A DNA stretch of 37,503 nt from Nitrospirales bacterium. GTDB lineage: Bacteria; Nitrospirota; Nitrospiria; Nitrospirales; UBA8639. The translations under genes and the position numbers were made by a program. Positions 8,595 through 18,270 of the stretch are shown here, piece after piece (positions within the stretch are counted from its first letter, which is position 1; the number at the start of each line of letters is the position of its first letter). The stretch lies in contig JAJDBM010000062.1 in NCBI GenBank assembly GCA_029261355.1, positions 1 through 37,503 on the forward strand, given 5' to 3'. The notes under the pieces are model-generated. The model ran no database searches. It was not told the DNA's origin and was given only the letters and a program-made list of their open reading frames with translations.

Positions 8595-10433
8595 TTAGGT
8601 TGATACCGTGATCGTCGGTGGTTCATTTAAACGAAGTAGTTCCTGAAGACTTTCTCCTGACATCACCTCATCAGCTAAGAGTTGTTCCGCCCCTTGAATG
8701 AGCACAGGTTTAACCTGCCTGAGTAAGGATTGGACACGGGCTTGTTGACTATCGATAAGACGTCGTACCTCTTGATCAATTTCTCTTGCTGTTTCTTCGG
8801 AGTATGTGTCTCTTGGTGCATGGTCATTGGGAGTCAGAAACGTAGAAGGTCCAGAGGGGTCTAGGGCCACGGTCCCCAACTTTTCGCTCATCCCGTAATT
8901 TTTAATCATTCGCTTGGCAATGTTCGTGGCTTTTTGAAGATCATCCGAAGCCCCAGTCGACGCTTCACCGAAAATGAGTTCCTCTGCCACACGACCACCC
9001 AACAGAATAGCGATCTTACTTTCTAATTCCGATTCAGTGAGCAAATATCGGTCTTCAGTAGGCAGTTGCATGGTATACCCTAAGGCGGCGATGCCTCGTG
9101 GAATAATCGAAATTTTTTGAATAGGATCGGAACCTGGAATCATCATGGCCACCAGTGCATGACCCACTTCATGATGAGCCACCCGGGTTCGTTCTTCCTT
9201 ATTGAGCACACGACTCTTTTTCTCCAGTCCGGCCACCACTCGTTCGACGGCTTCTTCTAAATCTGCCTGTCCCACGGTTTCTCGATTCCGTCGAACAGCC
9301 AATAAAGCCCCTTCGTTTATCACATTGGCAAGATCAGCTCCCACCATACCTGGAGTCATGGCGGCAATCTTTTCAAGTGTCACGTCATCTGCAAGTTTCA
9401 CGACTTTGACATGAATCTCAAGAATCGCCTTTCGTCCTGATCGATCAGGACGATCGACTAAAACCTGACGGTCAAATCGTCCTGCCCGCAATAAGGCCTG
9501 ATCGAGAATCTCAGGACGATTGGTCGCTGCGAGAATAATCACGCCGACGCGCGGATCAAACCCATCCATTTCGACCAATAATTGATTCAATGTTTGCTCT
9601 CGTTCTTCATGGACCATAGGACCACTCCCTCTGGCCTTTCCGAGCGCATCAAGCTCATCGATAAAAATAATACATGGGGCCTTTCCTTTTGCCTTTTCAA
9701 ACAAATCTCGCACTCGTGCGGCTCCTACTCCGACAAACATTTCCACAAACTCTGAACCACTAATTGAAAAAAATGGCACGGCCGCTTCACCGGCAATCGC
9801 TCGTGCCAATAAAGTCTTCCCTGTGCCAGGAGGTCCAACCAACAACACCCCTTTTGGTATCCGACCACCAATACGCGTAAATTTTTCTGGCGTTTGGAGA
9901 AATTCAATCACCTCCAACAGTTCATCCTTCGCCTCATCCACGCCGGCCACATCTTTCATACCGACAGGAATATCTTTTTCCATATAGACCTTCGCCTTGG
10001 ATTGTCCGATTCGCATGAAACTGCCACCAGCTCCTTGGCCGACCTTTCGAAGGATAAAAAACCAAATGGCTCCAAAGATCAAAATCGGAATGACCCATGA
10101 GGCGACATCTTTCCACAAGGTACTGACAATCACTCCTGAAAATTCGACATTCTTTTCTTCCAAGAGTCTAACGAGATCAGGATCATCAACACGAATCGTC
10201 TTAAACCACTTTTCCTTCAATCCATCTTCTTGAACATTTGGCTTGAGTTTTCCATTAATAAGCGTATCGGTAATCGCCACCTCAGCCACTTTATCTTCAA
10301 GGACCCAGACCTTGAACTGACTATACGGCACTTCATCGAGATGCTGTGAGGCCAAATAGATCTCCTGCAGCAGAATAATCCCCCAAAACGCAATAATGAA
10401 ATACCATATGGAGAACCCAAATTTTTTGTCCAT
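8595..10433 (-). CDS. ftsH: ATP-dependent zinc metalloprotease FtsH
   Basis: This is a 612-residue membrane-bound AAA+ protease starting at ATG 10433 with GAGGAGTG as ribosome binding site. Two N-terminal membrane helices (about 8-27 and 109-128) flank a periplasmic loop. Walker A GPPGTGKT is at 200-207, Walker [12 protein letters not shown] around Asp259-Glu260, the second region of homology [19 protein letters not shown] at about 304-322, and the zinc site HEVGH at 421-425, with GASDDLQ as the third-ligand region. Length is normal for the family. HEVGH rather than the usual HEAGH keeps all HExxH residues. FtsH degrades misassembled membrane proteins and short-lived regulators. Placement between two tandem Usp genes suggests a stress-dedicated paralogue. 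Confidence 0.96.
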   Translation of the reverse strand: MDKKFGFSIWYFIIAFWGIILLQEIYLASQHLDEVPYSQFKVWVLEDKVAEVAITDTLINGKLKPNVQEDGLKEKWFKTIRVDDPDLVRLLEEKNVEFSGVIVSTLWKDVASWVIPILIFGAIWFFILRKVGQGAGGSFMRIGQSKAKVYMEKDIPVGMKDVAGVDEAKDELLEVIEFLQTPEKFTRIGGRIPKGVLLVGPPGTGKTLLARAIAGEAAVPFFSISGSEFVEMFVGVGAARVRDLFEKAKGKAPCIIFIDELDALGKARGSGPMVHEEREQTLNQLLVEMDGFDPRVGVIILAATNRPEILDQALLRAGRFDRQVLVDRPDRSGRKAILEIHVKVVKLADDVTLEKIAAMTPGMVGADLANVINEGALLAVRRNRETVGQADLEEAVERVVAGLEKKSRVLNKEERTRVAHHEVGHALVAMMIPGSDPIQKISIIPRGIAALGYTMQLPTEDRYLLTESELESKIAILLGGRVAEELIFGEASTGASDDLQKATNIAKRMIKNYGMSEKLGTVALDPSGPSTFLTPNDHAPRDTYSEETAREIDQEVRRLIDSQQARVQSLLRQVKPVLIQGAEQLLADEVMSGESLQELLRLNEPPTITVST

Positions 10434-10630
10434 GCCTTCACTCCTCTGTTGAATAACTCATCACTCATCATTGTATCGCCTTATAGATCTCTCTGGCGAC
10501 TCATATCGTTGAAAGGAGCGAACCCAACTCCTTGATGTGAAAGATGAGGCATTGAGACTGTCTTGTGTCATTGGATCATCCATGCCAACGATTAAATACA
10601 TTTTGTTGAGTGCCCTCGGTGAGAATCTCA

Positions 10631-11551
10631 TTATCGCACCACAAGTACCGAACACGAAGAGTTGCGTGCCACTTTATGAGCCACACTTCCCAAGAGGAAA
10701 CGCCTCAGACCCGTGAGTCCTCGAGATCCCACGACCACAAGATCCGCTCGGGTTCGTGTGATCTCGTTGAGAATTTCATCGGCAGCATGCCCCTCCGTCA
10801 CCTTCGCTTCGATACACCATTTTCTTCGACCAAAGGCGCGCCGCGTTTCTTGGAGAATTTGCTCTCCCACTCGCTCCCCTGTTTGTTTCATAGCCGCAGT
10901 GACTTGTGTTGCCCTCAAATGACCCGTGAAGCCTCCTGCCATGCGTGGGAGAGAATCGGGCGGTTCAAAGACATGAAGAATATTTAAATGTGTCGATTTT
11001 GGAAGATGCAAGTTCTTGAGTAGCTTGACAGCCCTTTGGGAATCTTGAGATCCATCTGTCGCGAAAAGAATTCGCATATTTGGTGCCTTACGACGAGTCC
11101 AACGAGGCTCGCCTCGCACGACGAGAACCGAACATGGTGCATCACTCAGTATCCATTCGCTGACGCTCCCGAGGAGAAATCGTTGTATCCCTGATAGTCC
11201 CTTCGCACCCACAACGACCAAATCAATCTGATGTTGATCAATCGCCGCGAGAATCTCAGCCCCAGGGAGGCCTTCAACAACATCGGATCGAACCTCTAAC
11301 CTCGGCCTTGATAATGAATCTGCCAGACGATCAATGAACCGACGAGCTTTCGTTGTTGCCTGTTCCCGGGCAGTGGCAACCTTGTCACAAAACACACGAG
11401 CGTTATCAAAGGTCGACCACTCTGGCCATTGCTTTAGTTCGACGACATCCAGGAGATGCACGACCGAACTTGCTGGAAAGTAAAGCTCTTGTACCCAATG
11501 GGCCGCGGCTAAAGAATTCCTTGACTGATCAGCCGCAAGTAATATCTTCAT
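10631..11551 (-). CDS. Tandem universal stress protein (two Usp domains)
   Basis: Start ATG 11551 is fixed by a strong AAGGAGGA 6-7 bases upstream; longer in-frame starts lack a site. The product is 306 residues with two Usp domains. The first begins MKILLAADQSRNSLAAAHW and ends GLSGIQRFLLGSVSEWILSD. The second begins MRILFATDGSQDSQRA and ends GSRGLTGLRRFLLGSVAHKV. Both keep the G-2x-G-9x-GS nucleotide-binding pattern. It lies between the antiporter and FtsH on the same strand. The N-terminal 30 codons closely resemble the decayed fragment at 12953-13132, so that fragment is a relic of a paralogue. Confidence 0.92.
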   Translation of the reverse strand: MKILLAADQSRNSLAAAHWVQELYFPASSVVHLLDVVELKQWPEWSTFDNARVFCDKVATAREQATTKARRFIDRLADSLSRPRLEVRSDVVEGLPGAEILAAIDQHQIDLVVVGAKGLSGIQRFLLGSVSEWILSDAPCSVLVVRGEPRWTRRKAPNMRILFATDGSQDSQRAVKLLKNLHLPKSTHLNILHVFEPPDSLPRMAGGFTGHLRATQVTAAMKQTGERVGEQILQETRRAFGRRKWCIEAKVTEGHAADEILNEITRTRADLVVVGSRGLTGLRRFLLGSVAHKVARNSSCSVLVVR

Positions 11552-11731
11552 TGGCTTCCTCCTTCCCAGGGTTAACTTCCATCTCATTGTTGTTGTCAAA
11601 TGTAAAAGCCATATCCTGAAATAGAACAATATTAATTTCAGTCAAATTTCCAATATTCATAAAGAGGTCCTCATCTCTTACTTCGCCATTTTTGAATATC
11701 CAGTCGATGGCCGTAACCCTCAACCACATGT

Positions 11732-12934
11732 CTACAGACGATCACCGTATCGCCCGTAAAACCACTTCATGAGAAAGGGGGGCAAGAGTGTGGTGAGTGC
11801 GATCACCATCACCATTCCTGCATAAATCTCATTACTGAATATTTTGCTCACTCTTCCTAACTCCGCGAAAATGAGACCAACTTCACCACGAGGTATCATG
11901 GCCAGAGCAATCACTCCCCGAACAGCCCATGGTTCTTTTATCAGAAAAGCACCCACGAGCTTACCTGCAATAGCTGCTGCCAGCAGGGTTAACGAAAATC
12001 CCCAAATAAAGGTCGAATCCCAATTAATCTGACGCAAGTTAAGAGAAAGACCCACAAACACGAAAAATATCGGCGTAAATAATTGAACAATAGGCTTCAT
12101 TTGATCCTCGACCCGGTGCGCGAAACACTCATCTGAGTGCAAGGCAATCCCTAATGGCAGAAAGAAGCGTCTCGAAAGAGCGAGACCAGCAGCAAAGCCA
12201 CCGAGTAACTCCGGTGCCCCTAAGGCATGGGCCAACCAAGCGAAGAAGAGCACTAACGTAACAATGGTTGTCGGGAGCAGCCCTGGGATCTCACTGACTG
12301 CATCGAACCGCTTAATGATCAATGAAATTAACTTCGCAGCTACGGGTGCTAGAACAAAAAATGCACCCACAAACACCAGCACTTTGCTAGCATTGAGCAA
12401 GCTCACCCCTCCACCGATGGAGAACTCATAGAGTAGCGCTAACAGCATCACGCCCAGAATGTCGTCTAATACGGCTGCGCCCAATACAATCTGCCCCTCT
12501 GGAGCCTGCTGACGTTTGAGATCAGACAATACACGCACGGTGATACCGATACTGGTAGCGGTAAGCGTGCCGCCGATGAAGAGTGACACCAGTGGCGAGA
12601 GGTTGAATACCCAATAACCCAACGAAAATCCAGAGACCAAGGGCAAGATAAAGCCCGCGATCGCCACCACGAAAGATTTCAGTCCGGTACGTACCAGGCG
12701 TTTAACGTCGGTTTCTAACCCAACCTCAAACAACAGCAAGATAATGCCGATCTCGGCCATTAATTTGATCGCCTCAACCGGTTCGATCCAGTCCAACAGG
12801 CTAGGGCCCAAGACCACTCCAGCGAATAGCTCACCAATCACTGAAGGTGCCTGCAAACGTGTCGCCAGTTCGGCGAAGACCCGCGCCGTCAGGAGAATGA
12901 TCAACAGGTACAGAAAAAAATCATGGGATTCCAT
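11732..12934 (-). CDS. CPA2-family monovalent cation:proton antiporter (Kef/NapA type)
   Basis: This 400-residue integral membrane protein starts at ATG 12934 (a TTG lies three bases upstream). It has about 11-12 hydrophobic segments over its whole length. The CPA family's ion-binding double aspartate is seen as AAVLDDILGV at Asp157-Asp158, and the unwound-helix motif as TLTATSIGITVRVL at 123-136, so it should exchange protons for sodium or potassium. It is a pure transporter without a C-terminal TrkA-N domain. It lies between the P-type ATPase, with a Usp relic in between, and the tandem Usp gene, all on the minus strand. That is consistent with an ion and pH homeostasis cluster. The ion is not determinable from sequence. 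Confidence 0.9.
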   Translation of the reverse strand: MESHDFFLYLLIILLTARVFAELATRLQAPSVIGELFAGVVLGPSLLDWIEPVEAIKLMAEIGIILLLFEVGLETDVKRLVRTGLKSFVVAIAGFILPLVSGFSLGYWVFNLSPLVSLFIGGTLTATSIGITVRVLSDLKRQQAPEGQIVLGAAVLDDILGVMLLALLYEFSIGGGVSLLNASKVLVFVGAFFVLAPVAAKLISLIIKRFDAVSEIPGLLPTTIVTLVLFFAWLAHALGAPELLGGFAAGLALSRRFFLPLGIALHSDECFAHRVEDQMKPIVQLFTPIFFVFVGLSLNLRQINWDSTFIWGFSLTLLAAAIAGKLVGAFLIKEPWAVRGVIALAMIPRGEVGLIFAELGRVSKIFSNEIYAGMVMVIALTTLLPPFLMKWFYGRYGDRL

Positions 12935-12952
12935 CAAATATTCACCACGGTA

Positions 12953-13132
12953 TCACCTCACAGAAATTTGATAGGCCCTACCTACAAAAAAGGTGAAACA
13001 CTCCGGACACGTTTTTCCTTGAACGACATCCCCAAGATATCCAAACGAGCTTGCCAGCAAATAAAGCGCTTGAAACAGATTGGCTGTCGCTAAAGAATTT
13101 TGCGATTGATCGGCCGCAAGTAAAATTCCCAC
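12953..13132 (-). pseudogene. Decayed universal stress protein fragment
   Basis: From GTG 13132, preceded by GAGGAGAAG, a 59-codon frame reads VGILLAADQSQNSLATANLF, clearly matching the start of the intact Usp at 11551 (KILLAADQSRNSLAAAHWV). After about 37 codons the similarity stops. The frame then runs through unrelated cysteine-containing sequence to a TGA at 12953-12955. The remaining Usp domain, including the nucleotide-binding motif, is missing. The best reading is a duplicated Usp gene reduced by a large deletion. The surviving ribosome site and start mean a short peptide could still be made. Confidence 0.65.
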
Positions 13133-13166
13133 AGGCTTCTCCTCTCCAGACTGTCAGTTCCCATCA

Positions 13167-15923
13167 CTATATGGTTCCTCTTTTGGAAGTATGAGAGCAC
13201 TCGGCTGAACCAGACAGCGTTCGCCTGATCCATTTTTCCACCTCAACAATGACATAGCTGGCGACACCCACCCCTACAATTGGTATCCAAGTTTCCAAAT
13301 TAAGTGGCGTCGTGTGAAACAAGAAATTCATTGCAGGGGCATACGTGAACAACAATTGCAACACAATCGTCGTAAGCACTCCCCATGTGACCCACGGATT
13401 ACTAAATACGCCAAGCTGAAACATGGAATGTTCCAAGGAACGACAATTAAAAAGATAGAACAACTCGACCATCACAAAGACGTTGACGGCCACGGTCCTG
13501 GCTTCTTCTAAGGTGCCGCCTGAACTCTGCACCCAAAGAAATAAACCAAACGCACCTGTAAGGAGGAGCGTCCCAACAAGAAGAATTCGCCATACCAGCT
13601 CGCCGGTCAGTAATGGCCGACTGGGATCCCGCGGAAAACGCTCCATAATCCGTGCTTCCTTGGGCTCAAAGGCTAGCATGAGTCCTAACGCCACGGCTGT
13701 GGTCATGTTGATCCAGAGAATCTGTACTGGCAAAATCGGCAGGGCCAATCCAGCACCAATAGCCATTAGGATCACTAGCCCTTCACCCATATTGGTCGGC
13801 AGGGTCCACACAATAAACTTCGTAAGATTGTCAAAGACCCCACGTCCTTCTTCAACGGCTGCTTCAATCGAGGCGAAGTTATCATTGGTGAGAATCATAT
13901 CTGCAGCCTCTTTAGCCACCTCCGTCCCCCCTCGACCCATAGCCACACCAATATCGGCTTGTTTGAGCGCAGGTGCATCATTGACCCCATCCCCGGTCAT
14001 CGCGACAACGTGTCCACATGCCTGTAAGGCTTCAACCAGTCGAAGTTTTTGCTCTGGCACCACTCGCGCAAATACCATGGTCTCGTTCGCACACTCCTCC
14101 ATTTGCTTCACTGAGCACGTTCCCAACTCAATCCCTGTCATGACTCTTAACTCCCCTGTATCTGAGACGGTTGTTGTCCCAAGTCCAATCTGCTGGGCAA
14201 TGGCCTTTGCCGTTAAGGCATGATCACCAGTAATCATTTTGACCGTAATTCCAGCACGCTGACAGTTTGCCACGGCACTGATTGCCTCGGAACGAGGCGG
14301 GTCCATCATGCCTTGAAGACCAAGCCATATCAGTTCGGAAACATGCTGCTCCATATCAACCTTGTTCGTCTCTAACGAAACGAGCCCCTGTGCAAACCCT
14401 AAAACGCGAAGGCCGCGCTCAGCGAGTGTATGAGCGGAGCGATTGATCCTGTCAGGATTACAAGGCCGTATCCTTCCATCTGCACCTCTTTCTTGGGTGC
14501 ACAAACTCAACACCTTTTCTAGCGCCCCTTTGATGTAGACGACCTTCGAGGTGTCATCCATCATCTGATGAAGGGTCGCCATATACTGCCGTTGGGATTC
14601 AAAGGGAGTAACATCGACACGGGGAGTCTGTTGTGAGGCTTGCTTCCAATCAAGCCCAGCCTTCTTAGCCGCCACTTGTAATGCGCCTTCCGTGGGGTCA
14701 CCCACGATCATCCACCGATGATCGCGCTCAAATAATTGGGTGTCATTGCAGAGCATCCCGGCTACAAGACACTCACGAAGTGCCGGTGCGTGTTCTAAAT
14801 CGATCGCCTTCCCGTCCCGCTCAATCGTACCTACCGGTTCATACCCAGTCCCACTTACCGAATATTCTTGGCCTCCGGCGACGATGGCCTGAACAGTCAT
14901 CTGATTTTCGGTTAAGGTGCCAGTTTTATCTGAACAGATAACCGTTGTACTGCCCAAGGTTTCCACGGCGGAGAGCTTGCGTATAATGACATGACGTCTG
15001 GCCATACGATTGACGCCGATGGCCAACGTAATGGTCACGGCAGCGGGAAGCCCTTCTGGAATGGCGCCCACTGCTAAGGCCACTGCAGCTATGAACATTT
15101 CGACCGCAGGCTGCCCTCGCCACATCCCAACACCAAACGTGATAGCCGCTAAAGCAAGAATCACGACCGTCAGAATTTGACTAAAGCATGCAATCTTTTT
15201 CGTCAGCGGGGTTGCGATATCGGCAGCACTGCCGATGAGCTGATGAATACGGCCAATTTCAGTTTCGGCTCCCGTGCCTACTGCGACGCCAATTCCTTGA
15301 CCATAGGTCACAAGCGTGCCGGAGTAAGCCAAGTTGCGACGATCCGCCAGAGCGGTGTCAGGAGGTAACAATAATTCTTCTTTCACGACAGGGACGGATT
15401 CCCCGGTTAAGGCTGATTCATCAATTTGCAATTCGCTGATAGAAATCAGACGAAGATCAGCTGGAATCTTGTCGCCGGACTGTACAAGGACAACATCGCC
15501 AGGGACGACGCTCGACGAAGAGATTTGATGCTTTTCTCCTTCGCGCAAAACCGTCGCTTCTGTTTTAACCATCGACATCAAAGCTTCTAATGCTCGCTCT
15601 GCGCGGGACTCCTGAATGAATCCAACAATGGCATTCACCAACACAACCCCGAAAATGACACTCGCGTCTACCCATTCACCCAAAAGGGCGGTAATGAGTG
15701 TCGCTGCCAAGAGGATGTAGATCAGAGGATGGTGAAATTGCAGTAAAAACCTGATAAACGGACCATGCCGACGAATCAGAGGAAGTACATTCGGTCCAAA
15801 CTGCTGAAGCCGTTGCGTCGCATCATCATGAGTGAGGCCACGAGACGCATTCGTCTCCAATAGCAAGAGCACTTTATGAACAGGTAGTTGATACGTGTCG
15901 TGAATTACCTGGCCGTTCATCAT
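13167..15923 (-). CDS. P-type cation-transporting ATPase (type II, PEGLP)
   Basis: Counted from ATG 15923 the product is 918 residues. A TTG at 15953 would add 10, and neither start has a strong ribosome site. Features in order are: cation-ATPase N-terminal domain; first helix pair; actuator loop with TGES (about 173-176); PEGLP in helix M4 (about 289-293); phosphorylation site CSDKTGTLTENQM with Asp332; nucleotide-binding domain; hinge MTGDGVNDAPALKQADIGVA; and six C-terminal helices. PEGLP and the type II layout point to a calcium (PMR1/SERCA-like) or related cation pump. It is the first gene of the minus-strand stress cluster, with a long intergenic region upstream. Confidence 0.92.
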   Translation of the reverse strand: MMNGQVIHDTYQLPVHKVLLLLETNASRGLTHDDATQRLQQFGPNVLPLIRRHGPFIRFLLQFHHPLIYILLAATLITALLGEWVDASVIFGVVLVNAIVGFIQESRAERALEALMSMVKTEATVLREGEKHQISSSSVVPGDVVLVQSGDKIPADLRLISISELQIDESALTGESVPVVKEELLLPPDTALADRRNLAYSGTLVTYGQGIGVAVGTGAETEIGRIHQLIGSAADIATPLTKKIACFSQILTVVILALAAITFGVGMWRGQPAVEMFIAAVALAVGAIPEGLPAAVTITLAIGVNRMARRHVIIRKLSAVETLGSTTVICSDKTGTLTENQMTVQAIVAGGQEYSVSGTGYEPVGTIERDGKAIDLEHAPALRECLVAGMLCNDTQLFERDHRWMIVGDPTEGALQVAAKKAGLDWKQASQQTPRVDVTPFESQRQYMATLHQMMDDTSKVVYIKGALEKVLSLCTQERGADGRIRPCNPDRINRSAHTLAERGLRVLGFAQGLVSLETNKVDMEQHVSELIWLGLQGMMDPPRSEAISAVANCQRAGITVKMITGDHALTAKAIAQQIGLGTTTVSDTGELRVMTGIELGTCSVKQMEECANETMVFARVVPEQKLRLVEALQACGHVVAMTGDGVNDAPALKQADIGVAMGRGGTEVAKEAADMILTNDNFASIEAAVEEGRGVFDNLTKFIVWTLPTNMGEGLVILMAIGAGLALPILPVQILWINMTTAVALGLMLAFEPKEARIMERFPRDPSRPLLTGELVWRILLVGTLLLTGAFGLFLWVQSSGGTLEEARTVAVNVFVMVELFYLFNCRSLEHSMFQLGVFSNPWVTWGVLTTIVLQLLFTYAPAMNFLFHTTPLNLETWIPIVGVGVASYVIVEVEKWIRRTLSGSAECSHTSKRGTI

Positions 15924-16312
15924 ATCTTTTTTTTCAAAATCGGCTAATTCCAACTATGCCTTTTTTTAAATGTTCAGCTCATCTTTTATTGAATATGAAT
16001 TCAAAAAAAATGCTAAACCGTCGACAACTTTTAAAATGCGGCATTCTGCTACACAACAACATTTCCGATTCGTAGCAATTTCCCCCAATAACTTTCTCGA
16101 TCAATGTACTCGAGTGGAACCGATACAACAGGAATACCTCCTACCCAAATTTGGCTCTACTCTTGCTCTTCTTTCGCAAATGAAGAGAAAGATAAGAATC
16201 ATGGATATCCTCAGATTACCGGGTGTGCAAATTTCATAAAAGCTTTCATTGTGCATGAACTCTGCCAAGAACCTCTGAGGTTAGCCAGACCAGGAAAGTT
16301 CCTTTGTGCTTT
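15924..16312. other. Divergent promoter region between ATPase and acetate kinase
   Basis: This region separates the minus-strand ATPase gene from the plus-strand acetate kinase gene, so both promoters should lie here. No clean -35/-10 pairs, operator palindromes or RNA elements could be picked out. Short ORFs crossing it (for example 15970-16239 and 16104-16316) have no ribosome sites and no recognisable sequence. Confidence 0.4.
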
Positions 16313-17587
16313 ATGAGAATCCTTGTGATTAACAGCGGCAGTTCTTCGATAAGGTTCCGCATCATGGACGTATCATCTAGTCCGACGACGCGAAGACAGG
16401 AAGCGCCCGAATCGTTAGTACAGGGTACGTTAAAGGGAATTGGAAAAGAGACTTCATTGAAAATATCTCAAAGAGAGACGTCTCTATGTCAATCACAATG
16501 CCAAACCGACAATCATGAACAGGCTTTCAGATGGATGTTTGATTCTCTTAGAAGGCTTTGTAAATCTGGCACCATCACGTCAGACCTCATCGCAATTGAG
16601 GCCGTTGGCCACCGCGTCGTTCATGGGGGCGATCGTTTTGCCAACTCGACAATTATTGATGGAAGTGTTCTCAGGGAAATCGAACAGCTAAATGAACTGG
16701 CCCCCTTACATAACCCCGCTTGCCTTGCTGGAATCTATGATGCGCGGAAATTTGTGGGTGACTCTATCCCGATGGTTGCGGTGTTTGATACCACGTTCCA
16801 TCACACACTCCCTGCCTATGCAAGAACATATGCGATTCCACACGAACTGGCCGAACGCAACAACATTAGAAAATATGGATTTCACGGAATCGCACATGCG
16901 TCATTGGCCAAGAGCTATGCACACCACACCAACACCAGATTGGATGAGCAACGTCTCATTACCTTGCAATTAGGTAATGGCTGTTCGATGACAGCCATTG
17001 CATTTGGTAAATCCATTGATACGTCGATGGGGTTTACCCCAAGCGAAGGACTCATGATGGGAACCCGCTCTGGAGATCTTGATTCTTCCATTATCAGCTA
17101 CTTAGTAAAAAAGGAACAGGTCTCGGTGATGGGCGTTCAAAGCTGGCTCAATGAACATTCGGGGCTCTTAGGTGTCTCAGGACAAACCAATGACATGCGC
17201 CAACTCCTTCATGCCGCAACCCAGCAAAACGAGACACGCGCAAAGCTTGCTATCGATATGTTTTGTTATCGAATTCGAAAATACTTCGGTGCCTACCTGG
17301 CAATCTTAGGGGGAACTGATGCCATGGTATTTGGTGGAGGCATTGGTGAAGGATCACCTGATATTCGCGCACTCATCTGTCATGAAATGAAATGGTGCGG
17401 GGTCCAACTAAACGAAGAACGCAATCAAGCCGCTGTAGGATTAAAGCCAGGAGCGGTCAACAAGATTAGTTCAGATAATGCTGCGATTGCGACCTATGTC
17501 ATCGGGACTGACGAGGAATCCTGGATTGCGATTGAAACGGCTCGATGCCTAAGCACACATTCTCCCGAAGAAAGGAAGAAAGTATGA
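16313..17587 (+). CDS. ackA: Acetate kinase
   Basis: This 424-residue cytoplasmic enzyme converts acetyl phosphate and ADP to acetate and ATP. The start is placed at ATG 16313 because family members begin M(R/K)ILVINSGSSS. However, AGGAA at 16292 is better spaced for a TTG at 16304, which would add three residues. Canonical residues are present: NSGSSS at the N-terminus, GHRVVHGGD, the VFDTTFHHTLP catalytic aspartate, KYGFHGIAH, the ADP-loop LGNGCS, GTRSGDLD arginine and GTDEE near the C-terminus. An acidic and polar insertion near residues 20-30 makes it slightly long. Its stop overlaps the next gene by 4 bases. With phosphoketolase downstream it forms an acetyl-phosphate-to-acetate ATP-yielding route. 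Confidence 0.96.
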   Translation: MRILVINSGSSSIRFRIMDVSSSPTTRRQEAPESLVQGTLKGIGKETSLKISQRETSLCQSQCQTDNHEQAFRWMFDSLRRLCKSGTITSDLIAIEAVGHRVVHGGDRFANSTIIDGSVLREIEQLNELAPLHNPACLAGIYDARKFVGDSIPMVAVFDTTFHHTLPAYARTYAIPHELAERNNIRKYGFHGIAHASLAKSYAHHTNTRLDEQRLITLQLGNGCSMTAIAFGKSIDTSMGFTPSEGLMMGTRSGDLDSSIISYLVKKEQVSVMGVQSWLNEHSGLLGVSGQTNDMRQLLHAATQQNETRAKLAIDMFCYRIRKYFGAYLAILGGTDAMVFGGGIGEGSPDIRALICHEMKWCGVQLNEERNQAAVGLKPGAVNKISSDNAAIATYVIGTDEESWIAIETARCLSTHSPEERKKV

Positions 17588-18042
17588 AAAAACACATATT
17601 CATAATTTTCGCTCTCATGCTCCTCTTTTTTGGACTTATCCAACTTATTCCTATCACGCAGAGTAATCCTGCTGTCGTCAAAGAAGTGGAGGCACCACCT
17701 CAGATTCACGCTCTCCTCAAGCGAGCCTGTTATGACTGCCATTCTCATGAAACCGTGTGGCCTTGGTACAGCCACATCGCTCCTGTGTCATGGCTGCTTG
17801 CCTGGGATGTCCATGAAGGTCGGGAGGAATTGAATTTCTCTATGTGGAACCAGTACACCGGTAAGAAAAAAGAAAAGAAGCTGAAAGAAATTGCAGAAGA
17901 AATCGAGGAAGGAGAAATGCCTCCATGGTTTTATCTTCCACTTCATCCTGAAGCCCAGCTCTCCTCTCACGACGAGCAACAACTTCGCGAGTGGGCCTTA
18001 GAGGGATTACCCCAACATACCCTCTCTGATGATCATGACTAG
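17584..18042 (+). CDS. Haem-binding domain protein, membrane-anchored
   Basis: ATG 17584 overlaps the acetate kinase stop (ATGA), so translation is probably coupled; a longer frame from 17545 is less likely. The 152-residue product has an N-terminal membrane helix or signal (about residues 4-24). A single c-type haem motif CYDCH is at 49-53, followed by HETVWPWYSHIAPVSWLL and NFSMW, the signature of the small haem-binding (haem_bd) family. A lysine/glutamate-rich segment at about 96-117 and MPPWFYLPLHPEAQLS complete it. It should be periplasmic and bind covalent haem. Coupling to acetate kinase is unusual and suggests a link between redox state and acetate metabolism, though the partner is unknown. 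Confidence 0.88.
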   Translation: MKKHIFIIFALMLLFFGLIQLIPITQSNPAVVKEVEAPPQIHALLKRACYDCHSHETVWPWYSHIAPVSWLLAWDVHEGREELNFSMWNQYTGKKKEKKLKEIAEEIEEGEMPPWFYLPLHPEAQLSSHDEQQLREWALEGLPQHTLSDDHD

Positions 18043-18270
18043 GACCAAACATATTTCTACTCCTGAGATTTTTAAAGGCGATGACTCACCCTGTACTTCG
18101 CAAGTCATTCACCTCTTAACCCATCAAGGTGAACGAGGGACCTTTGGTCGTGCCAGGAGAGAACCTATCCGTAAAGATGTACTCATGCCGTGTCTCGTAT
18201 AAGACGAATTGTGGAACATTCAAGAACTCACTCATGCATAATTGACTATGACGGCATTAAGGAGATTTCA

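Noticed and set aside
11529..11729. 66-codon minus-strand frame between antiporter and Usp
   Set aside because: It overlaps the well-supported Usp start and its ribosome site and shows no family features.
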